Positions 1 through 8,092 of a DNA stretch of 40,699 bases are shown one piece after another. Both the position numbers and the translations under genes were made by a program. Each line of letters starts with the position of its first letter. The stretch's first letter is position 1. The stretch is from assembly GCA_036986155.1 (NCBI GenBank), contig BTRA01000011.1, forward strand, positions 1-40,699. The letters are read 5' to 3'. This DNA comes from JACZXQ01 sp036986155 (GTDB lineage: Bacteria; Gemmatimonadota; Gemmatimonadetes; Longimicrobiales; Gaopeijiaceae). The notes under the pieces are model-generated. The model did not search any database. It worked only from the letters and a program-made list of their open reading frames with translations, and was not told the DNA's origin.

Positions 1-749
1 TGGCCCGACAGTCGGACCTTCGTACCGCTGTCGACTCCGGCGGGGACACTCACCTGAATCCTCCTCGTCTGACGGATGGTCCCGCTGCCCTTGCACGACG
101 CGCAGAACTCCTTTGGCACTTCGCCACGGCCAAAACACGCCGGGCACGGCCGGTTCACCGCGAAGCCACCCTGTCCGAAACTGACCGTGCCGGACCCCCT
201 ACACTCGGTACAGCGGTTCATTTCCGTGCCACGGGCGGCACCCGACCCGTTGCAGGTAGCACATTCCTCGGTGATGGAGACGTCGATGGAGATTTTGCCA
301 CCCTTCACCGCAGTCTTGAACGGGATCTCGACGATGTATTCGACATTGTCGCCCTTCGCGGGACCCCTCTTCTTCTTCCCCGGCTCCGATTTCCTTCCGC
401 GGTCGAAGATCGACGAAAAAATATCACCGAGGCCGCCAAGATCAGAGAGGTCCTCGAAAGAGAAGCCGCCAGGCCCCGGCGGGGGCGCTCCGGTCGACGA
501 TGGACGGCGGCCGAACCCGAGCGCGCCGAAGCGCCGCATGTTGTCGTATTGCTTACGCTTCTCCGGATCGGAGAGGACCGCGTATCCCTCACCGATCTCC
601 TTGAAGCGCTCGGAAGCCTTGGGGTCCTCCGGGTTTTTGTCCGGATGGTACTTCTTGGCCAGCTTCCGGTAGGCCTTCTTGAGTTCGTCCTGGGAGGCCG
701 ACTCGGATACACCGAGAATCTTGTAGAAATCCTTCTTTTGGGTACGCAT
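1..749 (-). CDS. dnaJ: Chaperone DnaJ, 3' end outside window
   Basis: Hsp40 co-chaperone that delivers unfolded clients to DnaK and stimulates its ATPase. Reading from an ATG at 747-749, the N-terminal J domain is visible with YHPDKNPED (the HPD motif that contacts DnaK), followed by a glycine/phenylalanine-rich stretch (GPGGFSFEDLSDLGGLGDIF). The central zinc-binding domain then shows all four CxxCxGxG-type repeats: CATCNGSG, CTECRGSG, CPACFGRG and CASCKGSG. The frame is still open at base 1, so roughly the last third (client-binding and dimerisation domains) is missing. The start codon overlaps the grpE stop by one base (TGATG), so grpE and dnaJ are probably translationally coupled. No dnaK is in the window. 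Confidence 0.97.
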   Translation of the reverse strand, partial: MRTQKKDFYKILGVSESASQDELKKAYRKLAKKYHPDKNPEDPKASERFKEIGEGYAVLSDPEKRKQYDNMRRFGALGFGRRPSSTGAPPPGPGGFSFEDLSDLGGLGDIFSSIFDRGRKSEPGKKKRGPAKGDNVEYIVEIPFKTAVKGGKISIDVSITEECATCNGSGAARGTEMNRCTECRGSGTVSFGQGGFAVNRPCPACFGRGEVPKEFCASCKGSGTIRQTRRIQVSVPAGVDSGTKVRLSG

Positions 750-1417
750 CAACCTAGCTTCTTCACGCTCACGCCGGCGGGACGCACGAGGTGTCCTTTC
801 AGCGTGTATCCCTTCTGCATCACATCATGGACGATGTCGTCCTCTTCCTCAGAGTCGGTCGGTACCCGCATCATAGCCGCCATCATATTCGGGTCGAACC
901 TCTCACCGACCGGATCCAGCACCTCGACACCTGCAGCCTCTAGCGCCTGGCGGAATTTCCGCTCCACCAGATCCACTCCCTCGACAAGGGCCTCCACGGT
1001 CGTGGTGTCGGGCTGCCAGGCGCCCACGCGTTGAAGGTCGTCCAGGGCGTCTACGAACTGGCGCACCATCTCGGCCTGAGCGCGAGACCACGTCTCCAAC
1101 CGCTCGCCTTCCGCACGGCGTTTGTAGTTCGTGAACTCCGCGGCAAGGCGGAGATACCGATCGTTGAGTTCGTCGAACTCCTCTTGGAGGTCGGGTTTGG
1201 GCTCCGCGCCCTCAGCCGCCTCTCCCGTCCCCCCTCCACCCTGATCGGACGGTGCTGATGCACTTGAACCGGCATCATCCTCGTCGGCGACGGACTCCGT
1301 CGTAGCCGACGCAAGATCAGAGCCCGCCTGTTCTTCAAGCTCGGCTGGGGTTCCGGCAGCCTCGGTGTTGGCGGCCTCGATCATCTCGTCCGAAGTTGGC
1401 TTGGCTTTTTTCGTCAT
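749..1417 (-). CDS. grpE: Nucleotide exchange factor GrpE
   Basis: GrpE releases ADP from DnaK so that the chaperone cycle can restart. The protein has an acidic, disordered N-terminal stretch of about 75 residues rich in E, A and S. A coiled-coil follows with the typical LRLAAEFTNYKRRAEGE segment, then the C-terminal beta domain with GERFDPNMMAAMMRV and GYTLKGHLVRPAGVSV. I chose the ATG at 1415-1417 because AGGGA lies just upstream; the frame also stays open to a TTG at 1454-1456, which would add 13 residues but has no visible ribosome site. The gene ends in a one-base overlap with dnaJ. I saw no CIRCE-like repeat and no convincing sigma-32 promoter in the 71 bases upstream. Confidence 0.95.
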   Translation of the reverse strand: MTKKAKPTSDEMIEAANTEAAGTPAELEEQAGSDLASATTESVADEDDAGSSASAPSDQGGGGTGEAAEGAEPKPDLQEEFDELNDRYLRLAAEFTNYKRRAEGERLETWSRAQAEMVRQFVDALDDLQRVGAWQPDTTTVEALVEGVDLVERKFRQALEAAGVEVLDPVGERFDPNMMAAMMRVPTDSEEEDDIVHDVMQKGYTLKGHLVRPAGVSVKKLG

Positions 1418-1488
1418 TCGTCCCTGAGCGCTGAATTCGGTTGATTCGCGGTCCAACCCGAAAATGTATTCATATGACAGACCGTTTC

Positions 1489-2319
1489 CTACCGCACTAG
1501 CTCTTGGTCGATCCAGTCGCCAGCGGCCAAGAATACGTCGCCCCGCTCGGGCTCGTTATGCGGTTCGTGGAGAAGTCCCGGTAACGGGACCACCGTCGCC
1601 CTGCCATCTTGGATCGCTTCCGCGAAAGCCTTGGTCACTGAAGGCACCACGAGCGGATCTGCCTGGGGCACCAGGAATAGCCCCGGCGTGTCGAACCGGT
1701 CCGCATTCGCCAGAGCTGCCTTCTGCTCCTCGAGCACGACGTGATACAGGCGCGGGGAGATTCGATCGTGGACCAAGCGATCCTCCCGGTAGGCCTGGAT
1801 TCGGTCCGCATCACGCATGAGCATCTCGGGCACCAAGCCCGTCGATAGCGCCAGCCATGGTGCGATCCTGTCCAGTATACGTGCCGAGAAGCGTTTCCAT
1901 TCTGGGACAGGTGCCCGCGTGGCCAACCAAGGCGATGTAATCACAGCGCCCCGAATATCGCCCGGATCGCCTTGAAGGTGTCGAATCACCAGCAGCCCGC
2001 CCATCGAATGACCCCACAGGAAGAGGGGCAACCCCCCGCTCACCGATCGAGCCTCCCGAATGGCCCGCCCCAGATCCTCTCGGAGCTGGCCGAAGGACCG
2101 GGCATGTCCTCGGATTCCTTGCGAGCGACCGTGCCCCCGCTGGTCGAACCCGAACACGGTGAACCCTCGAGCCACAAGCGATTCGGCCACCAGATCGTAC
2201 CGTCCGGCGTGGTCGCCGAGACCGTGGACGATCACGACGATGGCGGAGGCGTCCTCAGCCTCCCACAGATGCCACGCGAGCCGAGTGGCCCCCACGCCCT
2301 CGAAAGTACCTGTTGTCAT
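1489..2319 (-). CDS. Alpha/beta hydrolase, monoacylglycerol lipase / lysophospholipase-like
   Basis: A 276-residue serine hydrolase of the Hydrolase_4 (serine aminopeptidase S33) group, which includes monoglyceride lipases and lysophospholipases. An oxyanion-side VHGLGDHAGRYD motif lies near residue 31, the nucleophile elbow GHSMG puts Ser at about residue 105, and a likely acid (PQADPLV) and histidine (LLHEPHNEP) close the triad. It has no signal peptide, so it is probably cytoplasmic. The start at 2317-2319 is the first ATG in the homologous part; the open frame extends further upstream but that part reads as cinA in another frame. It begins four bases after the cinA stop, so the two are co-transcribed. 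The natural substrate cannot be told from sequence. Confidence 0.88.
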   Translation of the reverse strand: MTTGTFEGVGATRLAWHLWEAEDASAIVVIVHGLGDHAGRYDLVAESLVARGFTVFGFDQRGHGRSQGIRGHARSFGQLREDLGRAIREARSVSGGLPLFLWGHSMGGLLVIRHLQGDPGDIRGAVITSPWLATRAPVPEWKRFSARILDRIAPWLALSTGLVPEMLMRDADRIQAYREDRLVHDRISPRLYHVVLEEQKAALANADRFDTPGLFLVPQADPLVVPSVTKAFAEAIQDGRATVVPLPGLLHEPHNEPERGDVFLAAGDWIDQELVR

Positions 2320-2323
2320 CGCG

Positions 2324-3589
2324 TCATCCTGCCTCCACCATCCGGAGCAGGAGGGCCATCGTAGCCTGAGCCGCCCTCTCGCGTACTCCGGCGCGATCCC
2401 CGTTGAAGCACTCCCGGCGCACCTCGCAGCGGCGGTTGAAGTATGCGGCGAAACACACCGTGCCCACTGGCTTCTGGTCGGAACCGCCATCCGGCCCCGC
2501 GATGCCGGTCACGCCCAGGCCGGCATCCGCACCCATGGCTTGCGCGATACCTCGGGCCATGGCGGCCGCCACGTCCTCCGAAACGACGCCGTGAGCCTCG
2601 ATGTCGGCACGGGATACCCCCAACCTATCCGTCTTGATGCGATCGTCGTATGCCACCAACCCTCCCACGAAGTACCTCGAGGCGCCGGGAAGGTCGGTCA
2701 GCCGCTTCGAGATGAGACCACCCGTGCAGCTTTCGGCCACCGCTACGGTCTGCGATAGGCTCACAAGGGCGCTGCCCAACGCGTCCGCCAGGTCATGCCG
2801 GTCGGAGTGGTACCGGTACTCCTTCACCGCCGGGTCCAACGCTTCTTCGATCGCGTCCAACCAGCGGGCCGCCTCCTCACTGCCCACTCCCCTGGCCGTG
2901 AGCCGGATCTCCACTCCACCCAACCCCGGGAGGTAGGCCAGGCCGACGGGGCCCATTTCCTCGGGCAGGGCTGATTCGACCCTCTCAGCCAAGACCGATT
3001 CCGGAATGCCAGTCGTGTGAATGCGGCGATGGTGGAGAGGCCGGAGCCTGCCCGCGAAGCGTTGAGACAGAAGAGGCACCACCTGCTCCTCGACGAGGCG
3101 AACCAACTCGCTCGGCACGCCGGGAAGTAGGATCACCAGCGAGCCCTCGACCTCCACCGCCTGGCCTGGGGCTGTTCCCAGGGTGTTCGGAAGGATGCGT
3201 GCGCCCTCGAGAATCTGGGCTTGGGACACGTTTCGCTCCGGGAGCGACTCATAGCCGCGGGCTCGAAAGCGTTCTTCGAGCCCGGCCAGGAGTTCGCCGT
3301 CAACTCGAAGCGCCGCACCCGTCAATTCAGCCATGGCCTCTCGGGTGCGATCATCGGGTGTGGGCCCGAGGCCCCCCGAAACCACCACGACCTCGGCTGA
3401 GGCCGAGGCCCTCGCCACGGCCGCCATGATATCGGCCCTGGTATCCGGAATCGTGCAACCGTACGAAGCGGGGATGCCGAGATCGGAGAACCTCCGTCCC
3501 AGCCAGGCGCTATTGGTGTCGACCGTGTCGCCAAGGAGGAGCTCGTCGCCGATCGCGACGATGGCCGCCGTCGGGACTGAGGCTTCCAC
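2324..3589 (-). CDS. cinA: CinA family protein (NMN deamidase-related)
   Basis: A two-domain protein of 421 residues, the usual length for full-size CinA. The N-terminal half is the MoCF-biosynthesis-like (COG1058) domain with AIVAIGDELLLGDTVDTNS and the SGGLGPTPDDRTREA motif. The C-terminal half is the PncC/CinA-C amidase with VAESCTGGLISKRLTDLPG and GVTGIAGPDGGS. In characterised relatives the C-terminal domain converts nicotinamide mononucleotide to nicotinic acid mononucleotide in pyridine nucleotide recycling, while the N-terminal domain can hydrolyse ADP-ribose. The start is a GTG at 3587-3589, three bases after the pgsA stop, so it belongs to the mglA-pgsA-cinA-hydrolase run. Confidence 0.95.
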   Translation of the reverse strand: MEASVPTAAIVAIGDELLLGDTVDTNSAWLGRRFSDLGIPASYGCTIPDTRADIMAAVARASASAEVVVVSGGLGPTPDDRTREAMAELTGAALRVDGELLAGLEERFRARGYESLPERNVSQAQILEGARILPNTLGTAPGQAVEVEGSLVILLPGVPSELVRLVEEQVVPLLSQRFAGRLRPLHHRRIHTTGIPESVLAERVESALPEEMGPVGLAYLPGLGGVEIRLTARGVGSEEAARWLDAIEEALDPAVKEYRYHSDRHDLADALGSALVSLSQTVAVAESCTGGLISKRLTDLPGASRYFVGGLVAYDDRIKTDRLGVSRADIEAHGVVSEDVAAAMARGIAQAMGADAGLGVTGIAGPDGGSDQKPVGTVCFAAYFNRRCEVRRECFNGDRAGVRERAAQATMALLLRMVEAG

Positions 3590-3592
3590 GGA

Positions 3593-4237
3593 TCAGCCCC
3601 GCACGCCGATGAGTGCCCGGTAGCTCCAGAAGTAATCGATCATCGAATACACGGTCAGGATAATCGCCACACCGAGCGTCAGGCCGACCCACGTCGCGTG
3701 GACCGCGGTGAAGGCTCGCCACAGCACCGAGTTCCAACCCACATCACGCGCCATGCTTTGGAGCGGGTACCACAGCAGAAGGCCGCCCGAGAACAGGTTT
3801 TGCACGAAGGCCTTGTATTTTCCCGCAGTGCCCGCGGCGATCACAACCTCTCGTCTCACGGCCCACTGCCGGAACAGCGTGACCACGAATTCTCTCCCGA
3901 GCACTACGATCATGACCCATAGCGGAAGCACTGTCCACCATGGAATCAGCCCGGCGGGCCCAGGCCTGTGCGAGATCATGTAAAACGGCACGAAAGTGGC
4001 CACCAGCAGCAGCTTGTCGGCCAGCGGATCGAGCAGCTTCCCCACGTCGGTGATCAGGCCGTGTTTACGAGCGAGATACCCGTCCCACAGATCGCTGAAA
4101 GCCGCCACCAGGAAGAGCACGAAGGCGGCAATCTGGGATCCGATCGACGGTGCAAGCGCCAAAAGGAAAATCGCCGGACAGGCAGCGATCCTGCCAATGG
4201 TGATGGTGTTGGGGAGGTTGAGGCGGCTCCAGGCCAT
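3593..4237 (-). CDS. pgsA: CDP-diacylglycerol-glycerol-3-phosphate 3-phosphatidyltransferase
   Basis: Integral membrane enzyme that makes phosphatidylglycerol phosphate, the first committed step to phosphatidylglycerol and cardiolipin. The CDP-alcohol phosphotransferase signature D-x2-D-G-x2-A-R-x8-G-x3-D-x3-D is complete at residues 49-74 (from SDLWDGYLARK to LLDPLADK). The N terminus RLNLPNTITIGRI is typical of PgsA. Several hydrophobic segments flank the motif, consistent with six membrane spans, and the 214-residue length is normal. The related PssA or Cls-type enzymes are less likely because of this N terminus. It starts ten bases after the mglA stop. Confidence 0.93.
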   Translation of the reverse strand: MAWSRLNLPNTITIGRIAACPAIFLLALAPSIGSQIAAFVLFLVAAFSDLWDGYLARKHGLITDVGKLLDPLADKLLLVATFVPFYMISHRPGPAGLIPWWTVLPLWVMIVVLGREFVVTLFRQWAVRREVVIAAGTAGKYKAFVQNLFSGGLLLWYPLQSMARDVGWNSVLWRAFTAVHATWVGLTLGVAIILTVYSMIDYFWSYRALIGVRG

Positions 4238-4247
4238 GGCCTGGGCC

Positions 4248-4826
4248 TCAGCTAAGCGACTGGACGACCAACTTGCTCACCGAGCCGAGCGTCTCGAACA
4301 CCCCTTTACCTTCGATTGCAACACCCTCGAAGTCGGGCACGCCGGCCGGATTGAGCTGAGCCCTGAGCTCCTCGGTCGCCATCGCGTTCGACAGATCTCG
4401 TTTGTTGTATTGGATGGCGAACGGTATTTGGGTGAGGTCGTAGCCGTAGGATTCGAGGTTCTCATAGAGGTTGTGCATGGCCTCCACGTTGGCCTCCATC
4501 CGTTCAGCCTGCGAGTCCGCAACGAAGATCACTCCGTCGACACCTTTCAGGATGAGCTTCCGACTCGCGTTGTAATACACCTGCCCGGGAACAGTGTACA
4601 GGTGGAAGCGGGTCTTGAAGCCCCGCACCTCGCCCAGGTCGATAGGAAGGAAGTCGAAGAACAGCGTCCGTTCGGTTTCCGTGGCTAGCGAGATCATCTT
4701 CCCTTTTGTGTCCGGATTCACCCGGGAGTAGATATACTCCAAGTTGGTGGTCTTGCCACCGAGTCCGGTACCGTAATAGACGATCTTGCAATTGATCTCC
4801 CGGCTGGCGTAGTTGATCATCGACAT
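4248..4826 (-). CDS. mglA: MglA-type small Ras-like GTPase
   Basis: A 192-residue prokaryotic Ras-like GTPase. The P-loop GTGLGGKT is at residues 19-26, the MglA-specific switch TVPGQ at 78-82 (Thr in place of the usual Asp) and the guanine-specificity motif NKRD at 141-144. The N terminus MSMINYASREINCKIVYYG matches the family closely. In Myxococcus MglA sets cell polarity and drives motility; in non-gliding bacteria its role is usually unknown. The usual partner and GTPase activator MglB, a roadblock-domain protein, is not adjacent: the next gene upstream is a small membrane protein with no roadblock features. No gene of a motility apparatus is in the window. Confidence 0.92.
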   Translation of the reverse strand: MSMINYASREINCKIVYYGTGLGGKTTNLEYIYSRVNPDTKGKMISLATETERTLFFDFLPIDLGEVRGFKTRFHLYTVPGQVYYNASRKLILKGVDGVIFVADSQAERMEANVEAMHNLYENLESYGYDLTQIPFAIQYNKRDLSNAMATEELRAQLNPAGVPDFEGVAIEGKGVFETLGSVSKLVVQSLS

Positions 4827-4844
4827 GATCGGCTACGCCCCTAC

Positions 4845-4861
4845 CCCGTGGGCCCTACGGG
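4845..4861. repeat. Short inverted repeat before mglA
   Basis: CCCGT (4845-4849) and ACGGG (4857-4861) surround GGCCC-rich bases about 20 bases upstream of the mglA start. It could fold in the mglA leader. No U-tract follows, and chance in GC-rich DNA is a fair alternative. Confidence 0.25.
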
Positions 4862-4925
4862 CCGGACTATGAGAACGATCTGTCACGGTCTATTGCCCTC
4901 TCCTGTTCGGCTTGGGCGCGGCATT

Positions 4926-4979
4926 CGACCGCTTAAATCGAGCGGTCGCTGTTTTGGGAATCCTCATCCCCCTGAGGAT
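4926..4979. repeat. Two perfect inverted repeats in the mglA upstream gap
   Basis: The 192-base gap between mglA and the small membrane gene holds two clean hairpins. CGACCGCT (4926-4933) pairs with AGCGGTCG (4941-4948) around a 7-base loop, and ATCCTCA (4960-4966) pairs with TGAGGAT (4973-4979) around a 6-base loop. Neither is followed by a strong T-tract on the minus strand, so they are weak terminator candidates for the dnaX-recR operon. They could equally be operator or leader structures for mglA. Confidence 0.4.
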
Positions 4980-5018
4980 AAGGAACCTAAGGTCGGGTCC
5001 CCCGTGAAGATAGGCAAG

Positions 5019-5309
5019 TTAGCTACTGCGCGCTGCGTCCTGTTCCATCCGACCAATGATAACCGTCGCCCGATTTCGCAAGGTCCGATGAGGCTCCCAG
5101 GCGACGAAGTCCTTCAATAGGTTGACGTTGTCTACGCTTGCGTCGGCACGAGCCATGTGCCCGAGAGCCGCGAGCCGCCGAAGGAAGCGGGGGCTGAACA
5201 GGTCCCTGCTGTGGCGGACCATCTGATCCCGTATCACCAACGCAGCTACGGCACCGGCCGCGGCTGCGGCAAGCATCGCCAGCGAGGTTCTCCGCAATCT
5301 GTCGTCCAT
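5019..5309 (-). CDS. Small single-pass membrane protein of unknown function
   Basis: A 96-residue protein that I do not recognise. After a basic N terminus (MDDRLRRTS) there is one alanine-rich hydrophobic stretch (LAMLAAAAAGAVAALVI, residues 10-26) that should be a membrane anchor. A soluble helical tail rich in R, L and D follows, including LKDFVAWEPHRTLRNRA. The ATG at 5307-5309 was chosen because GGGAG in the end of recR gives a good ribosome site and the gap to recR is four bases; a longer open frame upstream overlaps recR and is not credible. It is probably the last gene of the dnaX-ybaB-recR operon. It lacks roadblock features, so it is not an obvious MglB. Confidence 0.7.
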   Translation of the reverse strand: MDDRLRRTSLAMLAAAAAGAVAALVIRDQMVRHSRDLFSPRFLRRLAALGHMARADASVDNVNLLKDFVAWEPHRTLRNRATVIIGRMEQDAARSS

Positions 5310-5313
5310 TGAG

Positions 5314-5901
5314 CTACATCTCCCGACGACCCGCCAATGCTTCGGCGATCGTCGTACCGTCGACGTATTCCAGGTCACTCCCTACCGGAATGCCGCGGGC
5401 GAGCCGCGTGACCTTGGCCCCGAGAGGGCGTATGGCGTTCTCGAGGTAAACGGCGGTCGCCTCTCCCTCGACCGACGCATTGGTCGCCACGATGACCTCT
5501 CCCACGCCCTCCGAGCCAACCCGTTCCAGAAGGTGTGGGATGCTCAACTCTTCCGGACCAACTCCATCGAGAGGAGAAAGCCTCCCCCCCAAGACGTGAA
5601 ACACGCCTCTGAACTGACCCGTCCTCTCAATGGCACCTACCTCGTATGCCTCCTCCACAACGCAAAGCAGAGAGGTGTCGCGGCCGGGGTTCGAGCAGAT
5701 CTCGCACAGTGGCGACTCCGCGAAATTCCCGCAGCGCTCGCACGGTCGGATCGTCTCGGCTACTTCACGAATCGAGCCCGACAGGCGAATGGCTTCTTCC
5801 TTGGGCCGCTTCATCAGGTGGAAGACAAGGCGAATGGCGGTCTTACGCCCGACTCCCGGAAGCCTTGCGAAATCCTCCGTCAGCCGTTCGATCACCGACA
5901 T
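5314..5901 (-). CDS. recR: Recombination mediator RecR
   Basis: RecR works with RecO (and RecF) to load RecA onto SSB-coated single-stranded DNA during gap repair. The 195-residue protein has the helix-hairpin-helix LPGVGRKTAIRL near residue 14 and a C4 zinc finger with Cys54, Cys57, Cys66 and Cys69 (CERC...CEIC). The TOPRIM domain starts at LLCVVEEAYEV, and the C-terminal Walker-B-like part includes RLARGIPVGSDLEYVD. The order dnaX-ybaB-recR is widely conserved in bacteria and supports the call. It ends four bases before the next small gene. Confidence 0.97.
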   Translation of the reverse strand: MSVIERLTEDFARLPGVGRKTAIRLVFHLMKRPKEEAIRLSGSIREVAETIRPCERCGNFAESPLCEICSNPGRDTSLLCVVEEAYEVGAIERTGQFRGVFHVLGGRLSPLDGVGPEELSIPHLLERVGSEGVGEVIVATNASVEGEATAVYLENAIRPLGAKVTRLARGIPVGSDLEYVDGTTIAEALAGRREM

Positions 5902-5921
5902 GCGGGACGCGACCCCAGCCG

Positions 5922-6239
5922 TCAGAAGAGTCCAGGGAGCTGCATCGGGAGCCCGCCTGTCGCCTTCTTCATTTCCTCCTCGTACAGGACGCGCGCTTTG
6001 TTCTGCGCCTCGGTCACCGCGGCGAGGACCAGGTCCTCCAGCATCTCTACGTCACGCGGGTCGACCACAGTAGGTTCGATGACCACCTTGGTCACCCCCC
6101 CCTTGCCGTCGACCGTCGCGGTGACCATTCCGCCGCCGGATGAGGCGGAGATCTCCTCGCTGTCGAGCCGCTCTTGCAGCTTCACCATCTTGTCCTGAAG
6201 CTGCTGTCCCAGGCGCATCAGCTGCTGCATATCAGTCAT
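5922..6239 (-). CDS. ybaB: YbaB/EbfC family nucleoid-associated protein
   Basis: A small DNA-binding protein, 105 residues from the chosen start, of the YbaB/EbfC family, which forms dimers with a tweezer-like shape. The N-terminal helix (MQQLMRLGQQLQDKMVKLQE) and the core ISASSGGGMVTATVDGKG are diagnostic. I chose the ATG at 6237-6239 because AAGGA lies nine bases upstream; a TTG at 6257 would add six residues with no better site. It sits between dnaX and recR, its normal place, and is probably co-transcribed with them. Confidence 0.95.
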   Translation of the reverse strand: MTDMQQLMRLGQQLQDKMVKLQERLDSEEISASSGGGMVTATVDGKGGVTKVVIEPTVVDPRDVEMLEDLVLAAVTEAQNKARVLYEEEMKKATGGLPMQLPGLF

Positions 6240-6273
6240 CCGATTAAATCCTTGCAATACACCATCTTAGGTT

Positions 6274-8055
6274 TCATTCCATGAGTTCGAGGTCGAGTTC
6301 TCTTACCGCCTTTTCCAACAGCGGTTCCCGCTGCATCAGCGCCTTCAAACGATCGGCCCGTACAGTACCTGCGTCGATACGTTCGGCCGCCTGCCCGGGA
6401 GTGCCACCCGCCTCCTTCACCACAACCTCGATCGACCGTCCCAAGAGGCCACCCAACGCCTCGGACAGCCGGCGACAAGCCACCGGTGCACTGAGCCGTT
6501 CGAGGCCTGGCCCGGCCGGCAACTCGATCATAACCGACCCGTCATCGGACTCGCTCACCTGGGCCGCCCGCAGGAACGGCCTCATCCCTGGCGGAACCGC
6601 TTCTCCTGTATCCAGGATCCGCTGCCAGGCACCGGTCACCGACCCGACCTTCGGGTCTGCCGGAGCAGGCGGGGCGACCGGCTCCGACTCGGCGGCCGGT
6701 TCCGGCTCGGCGCTCGGACCCGACTCGACTACTGTCTCCGACTCCGAACCCGTCTGTAGTTCAGCCCCGGACGTCGTTCCGGCATGATGCGCCTGCTCGG
6801 AGTCCGAGGGTGCTTTCGCGTCGGATTGTGGGTGCTCATGCGGTGTCGCCGGTCGCCTTGGCGAGCCCTCTCCGGTGGGTGGCGGCGCGCCCCCGAGGCC
6901 GCGGATCAGGTCTTCGAGTGCGACCGTACTGTCCAGGTAGCTGAGTCGCAACAGCAGCATCTCGAGCAGCATCTGGGGATTCTGAGTTCGCCGGAGACTC
7001 CCGTTGCTCTCAACGTCTGTAGCCATTGCGAGCATTCGGACGAGATCGCCAGGCAGGAAGGCGGCGGCACGCTCGGCGAAGGCCTCCGTATTGTTTCCTG
7101 CAATCGCGCCAGCATCACCTGCTAGGGCCACCCTCAGCAGCAGGCGGAGTGTCTCGACGAGTCCATGATAGAACTCCACCAGGTCGTACCCCTCGTCCAG
7201 CAGCCCCTCCACGAAGCCGAATACATCGCCCCTCGCTCCCTCTAGGATCAGATCGAGCAGTTCCAGATAACGCTCTTCCTCGACGAGCCCGAGAACGCTC
7301 CGCACAGATTCCCGGGTCACATCGCCACCGGTCAGCGAGAGGACCTGATCCATCAGCGAGAGTGCATCGCGCATACCGCCATCCGCCTTCTTGGCGATGA
7401 CCTCGAGGGCCCCCTCGGCCGCCTCGGAGTGTTCCAATTCGAGGATGTCCCTGAGCCGCCCGACGATCTCCGAGACGCCGATGCGGCGGAAGTCGAAGCG
7501 TTGGCAGCGGGAAAGGATCGGGGCCGCGACCTGCTGGATTTTCTGCGGCTCGGTGGTAGCGAAAACGAAGATCACGCGGGGAGGTGGCTCCTCGAGGATC
7601 TTCAGGAGCGCGTTCCAGGCTTCCTTGGTGAGCATGTGGGCTTCGTCGACGATGTAGACCTTGAAGCGCCCCTCTTCGGAGGGCGCGTACATCGCCCTTT
7701 CCCGAAGATTCCTCGCGTCGTCCACCCCGCGGTTCGACGCCGCGTCGATCTCGATGACGTCGAGGGCCGTATGGCCCTTCCAAATCCTCGTGCAGCTATC
7801 GCATTCGCCACATGGCTCGCCCTCGTCCGTGCGGCCTGGGCAGTTCAACGCCATCGCAAGAACACGGGCTAGCGTCGTCTTTCCAACGCCCCGAGGGCCA
7901 CAAAAGAGGTAAGCATGACCGACTCGGTCAGTGATCACAGCTCGCCGGAGCGTCTCCGATACGTGCTCCTGCGTAGCTACATCGGAGAAAGTGCGGGGCC
8001 GGTATTTTCTGGCTAAAGCAATGTGGGCCAAGGGCTTGTAGCTGGCGTGGTCCAA
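6274..8055 (-). CDS. dnaX: DNA polymerase III subunits gamma/tau
   Basis: The clamp-loader ATPase of the replisome. The N-terminal AAA+ module shows ARKYRPRTFSDV, Walker A GPRGVGKT (residues 53-60), zinc ligands Cys72, Cys82, Cys85 and Cys88, Walker B VDEAH (136-140) and the SRC sensor/arginine finger (182-184). Domain III is followed by a long low-complexity linker rich in P, E and S (about residues 390-475) and a C-terminal domain as in tau, for a total of 593 residues. The start is a TTG at 8053-8055, which fits the family's N terminus. I did not look exhaustively for a programmed frameshift that would make gamma. The SRP RNA gene lies just upstream. Confidence 0.96.
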   Translation of the reverse strand: MDHASYKPLAHIALARKYRPRTFSDVATQEHVSETLRRAVITDRVGHAYLFCGPRGVGKTTLARVLAMALNCPGRTDEGEPCGECDSCTRIWKGHTALDVIEIDAASNRGVDDARNLRERAMYAPSEEGRFKVYIVDEAHMLTKEAWNALLKILEEPPPRVIFVFATTEPQKIQQVAAPILSRCQRFDFRRIGVSEIVGRLRDILELEHSEAAEGALEVIAKKADGGMRDALSLMDQVLSLTGGDVTRESVRSVLGLVEEERYLELLDLILEGARGDVFGFVEGLLDEGYDLVEFYHGLVETLRLLLRVALAGDAGAIAGNNTEAFAERAAAFLPGDLVRMLAMATDVESNGSLRRTQNPQMLLEMLLLRLSYLDSTVALEDLIRGLGGAPPPTGEGSPRRPATPHEHPQSDAKAPSDSEQAHHAGTTSGAELQTGSESETVVESGPSAEPEPAAESEPVAPPAPADPKVGSVTGAWQRILDTGEAVPPGMRPFLRAAQVSESDDGSVMIELPAGPGLERLSAPVACRRLSEALGGLLGRSIEVVVKEAGGTPGQAAERIDAGTVRADRLKALMQREPLLEKAVRELDLELME

Positions 8056-8081
8056 TTATTTGACGACGGACGGCACTCGAG

Positions 8082-8092
8082 AAAAGAAAAAA
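8082..8092 (-). terminator. T-rich termination tract at the end of the SRP RNA
   Basis: On the minus strand the last SRP RNA helix strand is followed at once by TTTTTTCTTTT (8092-8082). A GC-rich helix followed by a U-run is the form of an intrinsic terminator. dnaX starts 27 bases further on, so it depends on read-through or on its own promoter. Confidence 0.6.

Noticed and set aside
4848..5120. A 90-codon plus-strand frame in the gap upstream of mglA
   Set aside because: It overlaps the small membrane gene, has no ribosome site and crosses the two hairpins.
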